64,000 bases of DNA from Gemmobacter aquatilis (GCF_900110025.1 NZ_FOCE01000008.1:116530-180529); one strand, 5' to 3'. Numbered from the stretch's first letter, positions 17,784-26,924 are shown. Notes: a model not told the origin generated them from the sequence alone. Numbers and translations are program-made.

Positions 17784-18206
17784 ATGGAACAGAATACCGA
17801 TCCCTATGTGCTGGATGATCAGGTGGGCTATCTGCTGCGCCGGGTGACGCAGCGGCATCTGCACATATTTTCCGAGCATATTCAGGACGTGACGGCGATG
17901 CAGTTCGCCTGCCTCGTGCGGTTGGACCAGACGGGGCCGATGAGCCAGAACCTGCTGGGCCGTGCCGCGTCGATGGATGCGGCGACAGTGAAGGGCGTGG
18001 TGGGGCGGCTGGAGCTGCTGGGCCTTGTGGCGCGTCAGGCCGATCCGGAGGACAGGCGGCGGCTGACCGTGGCGCTGACCGATGCGGGCCGGGATCTGGT
18101 GCGGCGCCACTATCCCGCCGCCGCCGAGATCACGGATGCGACGCTGGCGCCGCTGTCGGCGGAGGAGCGGCGCACGCTGCTGGCGCTGTTGCAGCGGCTG
18201 GTCTGA
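17784..18206 (+). CDS. MarR family transcriptional regulator
   Basis: A 140-residue winged-helix regulator. The DNA-binding region shows MSQNLLGRAASMDAATVKGVVGRLE followed by the wing ARQADPEDRRRLTVALTDAG, the classical MarR signature with D-x-R-x5-L-T. The ATG at 17784 is the natural start; in-frame sequence upstream is not protein-like. No divergent partner gene is present, so its target is not obvious; it lies downstream of dapD by 112 bp and upstream of a TetR gene in the opposite direction. Confidence 0.88.
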   Translation: MEQNTDPYVLDDQVGYLLRRVTQRHLHIFSEHIQDVTAMQFACLVRLDQTGPMSQNLLGRAASMDAATVKGVVGRLELLGLVARQADPEDRRRLTVALTDAGRDLVRRHYPAAAEITDATLAPLSAEERRTLLALLQRLV

Positions 18207-18209
18207 TCG

Positions 18210-18245
18210 CTTCAATCTGACAAGAATACCCCGGACGGGCGCTCG
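18210..18245 (-). repeat. Degenerate dispersed terminator-like repeat, copy 3
   Basis: On the minus strand, CCGGGGTATTCTTGTCAGATTGAAG resembles the repeat core with several substitutions (TATTCTT for TATTTTT, AGATTGAAG for AGGATGAAG). It lies between convergent MarR and TetR genes, downstream of the TetR gene in the same orientation as the other copies. Confidence 0.5.
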
Positions 18246-18262
18246 CGCTCCCCTCTGGCGCG

Positions 18263-18883
18263 TCAGGGCATGTGGCGGGCGGTGAAGCGGGCGATTTCGG
18301 CGGGGGTGGGCGGGGTGCCGGTGAACGCCTCGACATAGGTCGGGATGCGTGCCAGCCGCAGGGCCAGCGGTTCGGTGCTGCGCAGCGAGATATAGCCGAT
18401 CTGCGTCAGATAGACCACGCGGGCGCGGGTGTCGGCCTCGGTCGCGTCGCGGCCGAAGCGGCGGAACAGCGCGGTGAGGGCGGCAAGGCGCACGGCGTCG
18501 GTTTCCGCCAGTTTCTGCGCCAGATCGGGGGCGGTCAGCGCCCAGTTGCGCAGGGCAAATTCCATCGCGCTGTCGAACAGGGCGGGGTCGATCCAGCAAT
18601 CGAAGACGTTCAGCATCGCTTCGGCGAGGGTTTCGGCATAGGCGGCGCAGCGGGCCAGAAGGTTGGCGGTGTTCTTCGCCTCCCACCGGGCGATCAGCGC
18701 GGCGAGCAGCGCCTCGCGGTCGGGGAAGTGGTGGTAAAAGCTGGTGCGCGACAGGCCGAGGCGCTGGGCCAGCGGGGCGACCTTCACGGCGTCCACCCCG
18801 GCTTCGAGCAGCAGGGCATGGGCGGCATCGAGCCAGAGATCGGGGGTGCCGCGCCAGCCGCGGTCGGGGGGAGGTGTCGTCAT
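18263..18883 (-). CDS. TetR family transcriptional regulator
   Basis: A 206-residue regulator. The N-terminal helix-turn-helix is clear (ALLLEAGVDAVKVAPLAQRLGLSRTSFYHHFPDREALLAALIARW, shown in part), and the remaining 140 residues are the helical ligand domain. It is divergent from the OYE/FAD enzyme gene at 19030, and a 24-bp near-perfect inverted repeat lies between the two starts. The simplest reading is that it represses that enzyme gene and itself in response to a substrate. Confidence 0.88.
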   Translation of the reverse strand: MTTPPPDRGWRGTPDLWLDAAHALLLEAGVDAVKVAPLAQRLGLSRTSFYHHFPDREALLAALIARWEAKNTANLLARCAAYAETLAEAMLNVFDCWIDPALFDSAMEFALRNWALTAPDLAQKLAETDAVRLAALTALFRRFGRDATEADTRARVVYLTQIGYISLRSTEPLALRLARIPTYVEAFTGTPPTPAEIARFTARHMP

Positions 18884-18940
18884 GGCGGCAGGATAGGCGG
18901 TTGCGGGGCGTGTCGCAAGAAAATTGACGGTATGGTGTGC

Positions 18941-18964
18941 AAATTCGACATGTGTGTCGAGTTT
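18941..18964. promoter_or_regulatory. Inverted-repeat operator between TetR gene and OYE gene
   Basis: Left arm AAATTCGACA, spacer TGTG, right arm TGTCGAGTTT: 9 of 10 positions are complementary. It is centred 69 bp from the TetR start and 77 bp from the OYE start, with a -35-like TTGACG at 18924. Size and symmetry fit a TetR dimer site. Confidence 0.68.
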
Positions 18965-19029
18965 TGGCTTTCGCGACTCGGCGCTGCGGGCTAGGCTGGG
19001 CGAAACCGCAAGCCAGAGGCCCGCATCCC

Positions 19030-21075
19030 ATGTCTTCTTCCCCGTCCACCGATCCGCTGCTTCAGCCCTATCAGTTGCGCCACCTGACCCTGCGCAACCG
19101 CATCCTGACCACCAGCCACGAGCCGGCCTATACCGAGGACGGGATGCCGAAGGACCGCTATCGGCTGTATCATCTGGAACGGGCGAAGGCGGGCGTGGCG
19201 ATGGTGATGACCGCCGGGTCGGCCAGTGTCAGCCGTGACAGCCCGCCGGTGTTCAGCAATGTTCTGGCCTGGAAGGACGAGGTGGTGGGCTGGATGAAGC
19301 GTCTGGCCGACGACTGCCACGAGGCGGGGGCGGCGGTGATGATCCAGCTGTCGCATCTGGGCTATCGCACCCGCTGGGACAAGGGCGCCTGGTTGCCGGT
19401 GCTGGGGGCCGGGCCGGCGCAGGAACCGGCGCACCGGGCCTATCCGAAGATCATCGAGGATTGGGACATCGCGCGGGTCATCGGCGACTATGCCGATGCG
19501 GCGGAGCGGATGAAGGCTGCCGATCTGGACGGGGTGGAGTTCGAGATGTACGGGCATCTGATGGATCAGATGTTCAGCCCGCTGACCAACCGGCTGGAGG
19601 GGCCCTATGGCGGGTCTTTCGACAACCGCATCCGCTTTGCCCGCGAGGTGCTGGAGGCGTGCCGCAAGCGGGTTGGCCCGGATTTCATTCTGGGCCTGCG
19701 CTATGTGGCGGACGAGGCGGAGCCGGGCGGCATCACCATCGACGACGGGGTGGAAATGGCGCGGCGGTTCAAGGAAGCCGGGCTGATCGACTTCATCAAC
19801 GTCATTCGCGGGCGCATCCATACCGATGCGGCGCTGACCGATGTGATCCCGGTGCAGGGGATGCGGTCGGCCCCGCATCTGGATTTCGCCGGGCGGGTGC
19901 GGGCTGAGGTGGGCTTGCCCACCTTCCATGCCAGCCGCATCCCCGATGTGGCGACGGCGCGCCATGCCATCGCCTCGGGCACGCTGGACATGGTGGGGAT
20001 GACGCGGGCGCATATGGCGGACCCGCATATCGTGCGCAAGATCATCGAGGGGCGCGAGGACGACATCCGCCCCTGTGTCGGCGCGACCTATTGTCTGGAC
20101 CGGATCTATCAGGGGGGCATGGCGCTGTGCATCCACAATGCCGCCACCGGGCGCGAGGCCGATCTGCCGCATGTCGCCCCGCCCGCCGCGCAGCGCAAGA
20201 CGGTGGTGGTGGTGGGGGCCGGGCCGGGGGGGCTGGAAGCCGCACGGGTCGCGGCAGAGCGCGGGCATCGCGTGGTGGTGTTCGAGGCGGCGGCACAGCC
20301 GGGCGGGCAGGTGCGGCTGATGGCGCAAAGCAAGCGCCGGGCCGAGATGATCGGCATCATCGACTGGCGCATGGCGCAATGCAGCGCGCGGGGGGTGGAG
20401 TTCCGTTTCAACACCTGGGCCGAGGCGGCGGATGTGCTGGCCGAACGCCCCGATGTGGTGATCGTGGCGACGGGCGGGATGCCCGATGCGGCGGGGCTGC
20501 GCGCGGGCGACGATCTGGTGGTTTCGGCCTGGGACATCCTGTCAGGCGATGTGAAGCCGGGCGCGCAGGTGCTGCTGTTCGACGCGGCGGGCGATCATGC
20601 GGCGCTGCAGGCGGCGCAACTGCTGGCCGAAAGCGGTGCGGTGGTGGAGGTGATGACCCCCGACCGCAGCTTTGCCCCCGAGGTGATGGGCATGAACCTT
20701 GTGCCCTATATGCGGGCGTTGCAGGACAAGCCCGTCACCTTCACCGTCACCTATCGCCTGCAGGCGGTGGAGCGGGACGGCAACCGGCTGCGCGCGGTGA
20801 TCGGGTCGGATTACATGCCGCTGCGGCAGGAGCGGGTGGTGGATCAGGTGGTGGTGAATGGCGGCACGCAGCCGCTGGCCGATCTGTATTTTGCGCTGAA
20901 GCCGCAATCGGAAAATCTGGGCGCGGTGGATTATGCGGCGCTGATCGCCGGGGCGCCGCAGCCCGAAGGGGCGGGGCCTGCCGGGTTCCGGCTGTACCGG
21001 ATCGGCGATGCGGTGGAGGCGCGCAATGTTCACGCGGCGATCCATGACGCCTTGCGGCTGATCGCGGCGGTGTGA
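19030..21075 (+). CDS. Old yellow enzyme/FAD two-domain oxidoreductase (dienoyl-CoA reductase / methylamine demethylase superfamily)
   Basis: A 681-residue flavoenzyme. Residues 1-370 form a TIM-barrel FMN domain (NRILTTSHEP, the barrel block DGVEFEMYGHLMDQMFSP, GMTRAHMADPHIV). A short linker holds cysteines C349, C355 and C367. Residues 390-681 form an FAD/NADH domain with the Rossmann motif VVVVGAGPGGLEAARVAAERGH. Relatives with this layout include 2,4-dienoyl-CoA reductase, trimethylamine dehydrogenase and N-methylproline/dimethylglycine demethylases. The second 4Fe-4S ligand position is alanine (A352), giving C-V-G-A instead of C-x-x-C; I recall such a motif in the demethylase branch but cannot verify it here. 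The ATG at 19030 lies just after a divergent promoter with a TetR-type operator. Substrate unknown. Confidence 0.85.
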   Translation: MSSSPSTDPLLQPYQLRHLTLRNRILTTSHEPAYTEDGMPKDRYRLYHLERAKAGVAMVMTAGSASVSRDSPPVFSNVLAWKDEVVGWMKRLADDCHEAGAAVMIQLSHLGYRTRWDKGAWLPVLGAGPAQEPAHRAYPKIIEDWDIARVIGDYADAAERMKAADLDGVEFEMYGHLMDQMFSPLTNRLEGPYGGSFDNRIRFAREVLEACRKRVGPDFILGLRYVADEAEPGGITIDDGVEMARRFKEAGLIDFINVIRGRIHTDAALTDVIPVQGMRSAPHLDFAGRVRAEVGLPTFHASRIPDVATARHAIASGTLDMVGMTRAHMADPHIVRKIIEGREDDIRPCVGATYCLDRIYQGGMALCIHNAATGREADLPHVAPPAAQRKTVVVVGAGPGGLEAARVAAERGHRVVVFEAAAQPGGQVRLMAQSKRRAEMIGIIDWRMAQCSARGVEFRFNTWAEAADVLAERPDVVIVATGGMPDAAGLRAGDDLVVSAWDILSGDVKPGAQVLLFDAAGDHAALQAAQLLAESGAVVEVMTPDRSFAPEVMGMNLVPYMRALQDKPVTFTVTYRLQAVERDGNRLRAVIGSDYMPLRQERVVDQVVVNGGTQPLADLYFALKPQSENLGAVDYAALIAGAPQPEGAGPAGFRLYRIGDAVEARNVHAAIHDALRLIAAV

Positions 21076-21156
21076 CGGATGACCTTAAGATAGTGTGGCC
21101 CTGCGGTTTTCGCCCTGTATAGTCGGCGCGCTTTGCACAGGAAGAGGCCGAACAGG

Positions 21157-21681
21157 ATGCAGGTGTGGCGATTCGCGGCAGGCTGGCAGGGCCGCACGAT
21201 CCTGGCCGGTGCCGGGGCGATGTTGCTTGCGCTGCTGCTGCAGGCGGCGCTGTCGGTCGCTTGGGCGCAGGAGGGGGTGCTGCTGACGGTGACCGATGCT
21301 GCGGGCAACACCCGCAGCTTTGATCGCGCGGCGCTGGAGACGTTGCCGCAGCAGAGCTTCACCACAACCACCATCTGGACCGATGGGGTGCTGAGCTTTT
21401 CCGGCCCGCCGCTGCGGGTGGTTCTGGCGGCGGCCGGGATCAAGGGAGGGCGGGTGGAGCTGGCCGCGCTGAACGACTATGTGGTCGAGCTGGATCTGGC
21501 CGAGACGACAGAGACGGTGCCGATCATCGCCACGCGGCAGAACGGGCAGGCCTTCGACGTGCGCGAGAACGGGCCGCTCTGGGTGCTTTATCCCTATGAC
21601 AGCACCCCCGATTTTCAGACTGAACCCGTCTATGCCAGCAGCGTCTGGCAGATTGTCGCGGTGCGGGCGCTGGTGCCGTGA
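21157..21681 (+). CDS. Secreted molybdopterin-oxidoreductase-fold protein, likely accessory to the downstream kinase
   Basis: A 174-residue exported protein. A long hydrophobic signal (about residues 10-37, cleavage near AWA) precedes a single domain resembling the sulfite-oxidase-type molybdopterin fold: FSGPPLRVVLAAAGIKGG, LNDYVVELDLAE and GPLWVLYPYDSTPDFQ. The mature part has no cysteine, so the Mo-coordinating residue of true enzymes is absent and catalysis is unlikely. Its stop overlaps the GTG of the hybrid histidine kinase (GTGA). A periplasmic sensor role for the kinase is inferred from that coupling. An upstream TTG at 21133 is possible. Confidence 0.72.
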   Translation: MQVWRFAAGWQGRTILAGAGAMLLALLLQAALSVAWAQEGVLLTVTDAAGNTRSFDRAALETLPQQSFTTTTIWTDGVLSFSGPPLRVVLAAAGIKGGRVELAALNDYVVELDLAETTETVPIIATRQNGQAFDVRENGPLWVLYPYDSTPDFQTEPVYASSVWQIVAVRALVP

Positions 21682-24233
21682 CGCCGCGCGCGGGCGGCTC
21701 TGACCGGCTGGTGCCATGGCTCTGGCCGCTGGTCGGGGTGGTGCTGATCGGGCTGGGGCTGCTGGTGGTGAACGCCTATAACGTCAGCCTGAAGCTGGAT
21801 GCCGCGCGCAGTTCGCAGACCGACAACACAACCTGGCTGATCGCGCAGATCGAGGTGGATGCGCTGAAATTCGCGCTGGCGCTGGAAACGGCGCAACGGC
21901 CGGGGGCCGAGGTCGATGCCGCGACGCTGCTGGCGCTGCGGCGGGCGGCGGACATCTATTTCAGCCGCATCCGGGTGATTGCGGGCCATCTGGACCAGCC
22001 GGGGCCGCTGGCGCGCGAAAGGCGCGATGCGGACTGGACGCATGTGGTGCATCTGTCGGAGGGGATCGCCCGCGAGATGGATCAGCCCGACGCGGCGCTG
22101 ATCGCCGCCCTGCCGCTGATCGCGGCAGATATGGCCGAGGTCCGGCGTACCACGCGGCGCTTCGTGGTGGGCGCGCTGGCCTTGCTGGTGGAAACCAATG
22201 CCGCCGAACGCGAGGCGCTGAGCGTGCTGCTGACGCGCTTTGCCGTGGTGGCGCTGGTGCTGATCGGGCTGTTGCTGGGCACAAGCTGGCTGATGTCGCG
22301 GCTGGCGGTGCAGCTGCGCCGGCGCGGGCAGGTGGCGGAACGGATGCGCTCCAATCTGGAAAAGACCATCGCGGCGTCGCTGGACGGGGTGATCCTTGCG
22401 CGGGCCGACGGGCGCGTGCTGGAGGTGAACCCGGCGGCAGAGGCGATTTTCGGCTATGGGCGCGATGCCATGCTGGCGGCGAATTTCGCCGAAGTGATCC
22501 TGCCCGGCCCGCAGGAGGCCGCCGAGGCCGAGGCGCTGCGCGGCTATCTGGCGGGCGGGCTGGAGGGCGAGCCGCCGCCGGGCCGGGTGATCGTGACGAC
22601 CCAGCGCCGCGACGGCAGCCCGCTGCCGATCGAACTGGCGCTGGTGACCGACCGGGATGGCGACGGGCAGAAGGTGGTGTTCGCCTTCATCCGCGACATT
22701 TCGGAACAGCAGCGGTTCGAGACGAGCCTGCGCGCGGCGCGGGATGCGGCACTGGCGGCGGCCGAGGTGAAAAGCCGGTTTCTGGCGGTGATGAGCCACG
22801 AGATGCGCACGCCGCTGAACGGGGCGATTGCCGCGCTGGAAATCCTGCGCCGCACCACGCGGCTGGGGCGGCGGCAGGAAAAATTTCTGGGGATTGCCGA
22901 GGCCAGTTCGCATCTGGCGCTGGAACAGATCAACGATGTGCTGGAGCTGACCCGGCTGGACGGGTGCGAGCCGGTCGAGGCGCCCGCCCGGTTCAACATC
23001 AGCCGCACCCTGCGCGAGATCGCCGAACAGACGGCGCCGCTGGCGCAGCGGCGGGGCAACCGCATCACGCTGGACCTGCCGCCCGAGGCGGCGGCCGAGG
23101 TCAGCGGGCCGCGGCGCATCTTCCTGCGCACGTTGCTCAATCTGGTGGGCAATGCGGTGAAGTTCACGCAGGACGGCACGATCCTGATCCGCGCGGCGCT
23201 GGAGCGGGAGACCGGGTTGGAGGCTGGGTTGGAGGCTGGCGGCGTGCTGGTGCGCATCACGGTGCAGGATACCGGCATCGGCATCGCGGCGGACAAGCTG
23301 GACCGGATCTTCGAGCCGTTCGAGACGCTGGACAGCGGCTATGACCGGGCGACCGAGGGCACCGGGCTGGGCTTGGGCATCGCCCGGCGCGCGGTGGAAC
23401 AGATGGGGGGCGAGATCGGCGTGGACAGCGTGCCGGGCCATGGCAGCCTGTTCTGGTTCACCGCCCGGATGCAGCCCGCCGAGACGCTGGCGGCAGAGCC
23501 GGAGGCGCCGCCCGATCCGGGCGGGCCTGTGCCGCAGGCCGAGGTGCTGATCGTCGAGGACAATCCGACCAACCGCATCGTGTTGCAGGAAATGCTGGAA
23601 CATCTGGGCCAGCGGGTCAGCGCGGCGGAAAACGGCGCCATTGCGGTGGACCTTGCGGCGCAGCACCGCTTCGATCTGATCTTCATGGACATCTCGATGC
23701 CGGTGCTGGACGGGATCGCGGCGACGCAGGCGATCCGGGCGCAGGGGGCCTCGGCCGGGGCGCGGATCGTCGGGCTGACCGCGCATGGGATGCCAGAGGA
23801 ATTGCGCCGCTTCGCCGAGGCCGGGCTGACTGAGGTGCTGCGCAAGCCGCTGACCTTTGCGGCGCTGGCGCAGGTGCTGCGCGGCCTGTCCGTCGGGCCG
23901 GCGCCCGAGATCGACGAAACGGCGCTGGACGATCTGGTGGCGATCCTGTCGCCGCAGGCCCGGCAGGAGGCCGTGGCGCGGTTCGTGGCCGAGGGCGATG
24001 CGCTGATGGCGATGCTGCGCGGCGACGGCACCGATGCGGCAGGGCAACGGCTGCGCGCGCATCGGTTTCAGGGGGCCTGCGGGCTGTTTGGCGGGCGCAG
24101 CCTGCTGCGCGAGGTGCAGGCGCTGGAGCGCGCGCTGGAGACGGAAGACGGGGTGCCGCAGGCATTGCCGGGGCGGCTTGCGGCGGAATGGGCGGCGGTG
24201 CGCCAGGCGGTTCTGCACCATTTGGCCGGGTGA
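21678..24233 (+). CDS. Hybrid sensor histidine kinase with receiver and HPt domains
   Basis: An 851-residue inner-membrane kinase. It has a membrane helix at about 11-35, a periplasmic helical segment, a second helix at about 190-210 and a PAS domain with ADGRVLEVNPAAEAIFGYG. HisKA with the phosphorylated H374 in VMSHEMRTPLNG comes next. HATPase follows, with LVGNAVKFTQDG and GTGLGLGIARRAVEQMGG, then a receiver with phosphoacceptor D671 in FDLIFMDISMP. A C-terminal HPt domain has H795 in RAHRFQGACGLFG. All phosphorelay residues are intact. Start is GTG at 21678, overlapping the previous stop. With the secreted protein upstream and the LuxR-type regulator downstream it makes a complete phosphorelay; the signal is unknown. 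Confidence 0.93.
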   Translation: MTPRAGGSDRLVPWLWPLVGVVLIGLGLLVVNAYNVSLKLDAARSSQTDNTTWLIAQIEVDALKFALALETAQRPGAEVDAATLLALRRAADIYFSRIRVIAGHLDQPGPLARERRDADWTHVVHLSEGIAREMDQPDAALIAALPLIAADMAEVRRTTRRFVVGALALLVETNAAEREALSVLLTRFAVVALVLIGLLLGTSWLMSRLAVQLRRRGQVAERMRSNLEKTIAASLDGVILARADGRVLEVNPAAEAIFGYGRDAMLAANFAEVILPGPQEAAEAEALRGYLAGGLEGEPPPGRVIVTTQRRDGSPLPIELALVTDRDGDGQKVVFAFIRDISEQQRFETSLRAARDAALAAAEVKSRFLAVMSHEMRTPLNGAIAALEILRRTTRLGRRQEKFLGIAEASSHLALEQINDVLELTRLDGCEPVEAPARFNISRTLREIAEQTAPLAQRRGNRITLDLPPEAAAEVSGPRRIFLRTLLNLVGNAVKFTQDGTILIRAALERETGLEAGLEAGGVLVRITVQDTGIGIAADKLDRIFEPFETLDSGYDRATEGTGLGLGIARRAVEQMGGEIGVDSVPGHGSLFWFTARMQPAETLAAEPEAPPDPGGPVPQAEVLIVEDNPTNRIVLQEMLEHLGQRVSAAENGAIAVDLAAQHRFDLIFMDISMPVLDGIAATQAIRAQGASAGARIVGLTAHGMPEELRRFAEAGLTEVLRKPLTFAALAQVLRGLSVGPAPEIDETALDDLVAILSPQARQEAVARFVAEGDALMAMLRGDGTDAAGQRLRAHRFQGACGLFGGRSLLREVQALERALETEDGVPQALPGRLAAEWAAVRQAVLHHLAG

Positions 24234-24321
24234 TCACGCGTCGCATTTGTTCCCGGCGGGCGGTGGTGCTATCTGTCGGTCAGGCCGCCGTATCAGGCGG
24301 GCCATGGCAGACGGGGGCAGC

Positions 24322-24951
24322 ATGGGCGAGACGGACAGCGGACGGACCCGCCTGCTGATCGCGGATGACCACGCGCTGGTGCGCGATCTGGTGGCGGCGC
24401 ATCTGCGGGCGCAGGGGCGGTTCGATGTCGTCACGGTGGAAAGCTTTTCGGCGGCGGGCGATGCGGTGCGCGCCGAGGGGCCGTTCGATCTGGTGCTGCT
24501 GGATTTTTCGATGCCCGGCATGGACGGGGTGGAGGGCATTGCCGAATTGCGCGCGCGCAATGGCGGGCGGCCTGTCGCGCTGTTTTCCGGCTTGGCCCGG
24601 CGCGAGACGGTGCTGGAGGCGCTGCGCCGGGGGGCGGCGGGCTATATCCCCAAAAGCACCGCCCCGCGCGATCTGCCCGGGGTGATTCGGCGGATTCTGG
24701 CAGGCGAGACCTATCTGCCCGACAATTTCGATGCCCCGGCGCCGCCGCCGCAGGGCGGCTTTGGCCTGACACCGCGCGAGTTGCAGGTGTTGCGCGCGTT
24801 GCGCGAAGGGCTGATGAACAAGGAAATCGCCGGCCAGATGGGGCTGAGCGAGGTGACGATCAAGATGCATGTCCGCGCGATCTGCACCAAGCTGAACGCG
24901 CGCAACCGCACGCAGGCGGCGATGATCGCCGAAAGCAACGGCATCGGCTGA
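24322..24951 (+). CDS. LuxR/NarL-type response regulator
   Basis: A 209-residue two-domain regulator. The receiver has LLIADDHALVRDL at the N-terminus and phosphoacceptor D61 in LVLLDFSMPGMDG; the C-terminal LuxR helix-turn-helix has LTPRELQVLRALREG, NKEIAGQMGLSEVTIKMHV. The start is placed at ATG 24322, behind GGGGG with good spacing; ATG 24304 would add six residues. It lies 88 bp after the hybrid kinase on the same strand and is the likely final target of that phosphorelay. Confidence 0.9.
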   Translation: MGETDSGRTRLLIADDHALVRDLVAAHLRAQGRFDVVTVESFSAAGDAVRAEGPFDLVLLDFSMPGMDGVEGIAELRARNGGRPVALFSGLARRETVLEALRRGAAGYIPKSTAPRDLPGVIRRILAGETYLPDNFDAPAPPPQGGFGLTPRELQVLRALREGLMNKEIAGQMGLSEVTIKMHVRAICTKLNARNRTQAAMIAESNGIG

Positions 24952-24952
24952 G

Positions 24953-24970
24953 GGGGGCGGTGCCGCCCCC
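24953..24970. terminator. GC hairpin between convergent genes
   Basis: GGGGGCGG-TG-CCGCCCCC directly after the response-regulator stop and just before the stop of the convergent hydrolase. No T-run; probably a shared 3'-end hairpin. Confidence 0.5.
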
Positions 24971-24974
24971 GCGT

Positions 24975-26924
24975 TCACTTTGCGGCGACCCAGCCGGGTT
25001 TGAACCAGTCGATCGAAATGCTGGCGGGGCAACTGTCATCGAACTGGCGCGACGGATCGTCGAAGAAGGCCACGCCCATATCGGCGACGCAGGGCTGATA
25101 GATCACCGCGCCATGCCCGGCTTCGGGGATCATGAACACCTGCGCATGGGTCATCTGTTCGGTTGCGATCTTTGCCCAGCTTGCCGGGGTCTGGATGTCG
25201 TACAGGCTGCCGAAGGACAGGATGGGAATGTCGCTGGCAACCGGCACGTTCCAGTTGGCGCGCGGTTTCGGATCGAAGGCCGCACATGAGGCGAAGAACA
25301 TGTCGGCCAGCCCGTCATAGAGCGTGCCCAGATGCGGATAGCGCGCTGAGGCGGTGGCGGCCTTGTAGCCGTCCAGCGTGTTGAACGGGATGTCTTCCTG
25401 ACAGGCATAGATGTCGAGGTAGAGGCCCGAGAGGAAACCCTGCTGCGCGGCATAGCTGTCGCGGCGGATGATGGTGAACGAGGCGTCGATTTCCGCCGGG
25501 GACATGGCGGCGATGATGGAGGTGAGCCGTGCCTGCGCCTCGCCCTGCAGATGGCGGGTGACGAAATCGGCCAGTGCCTGACGGGAGGGCGGGGCGGATT
25601 GCAGGGCCACGTAATCGGCGATGATGGTTTTCAGCAGGGTCTTGTCGGCCTGCAGCAGAGCCAGCATGGCGCGGCCCAGTTCCTGATCGAACAGCCCGGC
25701 CATCGGTCCGAAGGTCGTGCTGTTTTCGACCGAGGCGCGCAGATCTTCGACCAGCGCCGCCGCACTGGTTGCGGCGCGGTTGGTTATGGCCACATCGTCG
25801 AGCAGGCGTGCGACCAGCGCGCGCTGCTCTGGCGTCAGCTTTGCCGCTGCGGCCAGCACCTCCGGCTCGCCGGGTTTGGGCTGTTTCAACCCGGCGTCGA
25901 GCAGCATTTCCACCGTTGGCATTTCTCTGCCGCGGTGCAGTTCATAGACATAGGCCGGGATATAGCGGGTGATGCTGCTGGAATCATATTGGCCGTTGCG
26001 CGCATTGAACGGGGCCACGACCAGAGCAACCGGCACGGTCTGCCCCCGGACGGTCAGCCCGCCAGCGGCGGCCTTGTTCAACACCTCGGTCACGATGCGG
26101 CCCAGATCGGGAAAGGCGCTGTCGCAGACCGGATCGGCGGCGCATTGATCGACAACGGTCTGGATCGCCTCGTCGGTCTTGAGCGCGAAAGAGTTGTAGA
26201 GATGCACCCAGGACGGTGCCACGCCGTCGATGATGACGGAGCGCAGGTTTTCGGGCGCCACCCGCATCACCTCCAGCGCCAGTTTGGTGCCGTAGGAAAT
26301 GCCGTAGATGTTGTAGGGCCCATATCCCAGCGCCTTGACCACCGTCTGCACATCCTGCGCGTTCTGCGTGGTGTTGTAGAGCGACAGGTTGATGCCGCTG
26401 GCCTTCAGCTCTGCCGCACATTCGGTGACGATGCGGGTATCGGCCACATCGCTGGTCTTTTCTGCCGCCGGCGCCAGCAGATCATACTGGTTTTCCGACA
26501 GCGCCTTGTAGCAGTTGACCGATGACCCGGACAGCCCGGCCGAGCGCTGGTCGAAGATCACGATGTCGCGGCGCGGGCGCCAGGGGCGGAAGACCCGTTC
26601 AAACAGCGGGATATGCGCCACCGCGCTGCCGCCGGGGCCGCCTTGCAGATAGACCACCGGGTCGGGTTCAGGGAACATGGTCTGCGCTTTCAGAATGGCG
26701 AAGAACAGGTCGAGTTGTTTGCCATCGGGCTGTGCGTGATCTTCGGGAACGCGGACCGTGCCGCATTGGATGGTGCGGCCCTCCACCTCGTCGGGGGGCA
26801 GCGGGCGCGGGCAGCTTGTCAGCGTCACCCCTGCGGTGCGCAGGGCATCGGCTGCGGGTGCCGGGCGATGATCCGGCGTGCCGGTCAGCGCCGCGATGAG
26901 TGCGAGGATGGTCTGGATGTCCAT
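24975..26924 (-). CDS. Alpha/beta hydrolase, S33/TAP-like peptidase family
   Basis: A 649-residue hydrolase. The oxyanion block VYLQGGPGGSAVAH, the nucleophile elbow YGISYGTKLALEV, the acid in ILSFGSLYDIQTP and the base in IPEAGHGAVIYQP give an intact Ser-Asp-His triad in the order expected for the S33 proline iminopeptidase / tripeptidyl aminopeptidase group. A large insertion (about residues 290-480) forms an extended lid. The first 16 residues (MDIQTILALIAALTG) look like a short signal or anchor, so periplasmic location is likely but unproven. It is convergent with the response regulator and divergent from the RpiR operon. Peptide substrate is inferred. Confidence 0.8.
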   Translation of the reverse strand: MDIQTILALIAALTGTPDHRPAPAADALRTAGVTLTSCPRPLPPDEVEGRTIQCGTVRVPEDHAQPDGKQLDLFFAILKAQTMFPEPDPVVYLQGGPGGSAVAHIPLFERVFRPWRPRRDIVIFDQRSAGLSGSSVNCYKALSENQYDLLAPAAEKTSDVADTRIVTECAAELKASGINLSLYNTTQNAQDVQTVVKALGYGPYNIYGISYGTKLALEVMRVAPENLRSVIIDGVAPSWVHLYNSFALKTDEAIQTVVDQCAADPVCDSAFPDLGRIVTEVLNKAAAGGLTVRGQTVPVALVVAPFNARNGQYDSSSITRYIPAYVYELHRGREMPTVEMLLDAGLKQPKPGEPEVLAAAAKLTPEQRALVARLLDDVAITNRAATSAAALVEDLRASVENSTTFGPMAGLFDQELGRAMLALLQADKTLLKTIIADYVALQSAPPSRQALADFVTRHLQGEAQARLTSIIAAMSPAEIDASFTIIRRDSYAAQQGFLSGLYLDIYACQEDIPFNTLDGYKAATASARYPHLGTLYDGLADMFFASCAAFDPKPRANWNVPVASDIPILSFGSLYDIQTPASWAKIATEQMTHAQVFMIPEAGHGAVIYQPCVADMGVAFFDDPSRQFDDSCPASISIDWFKPGWVAAK

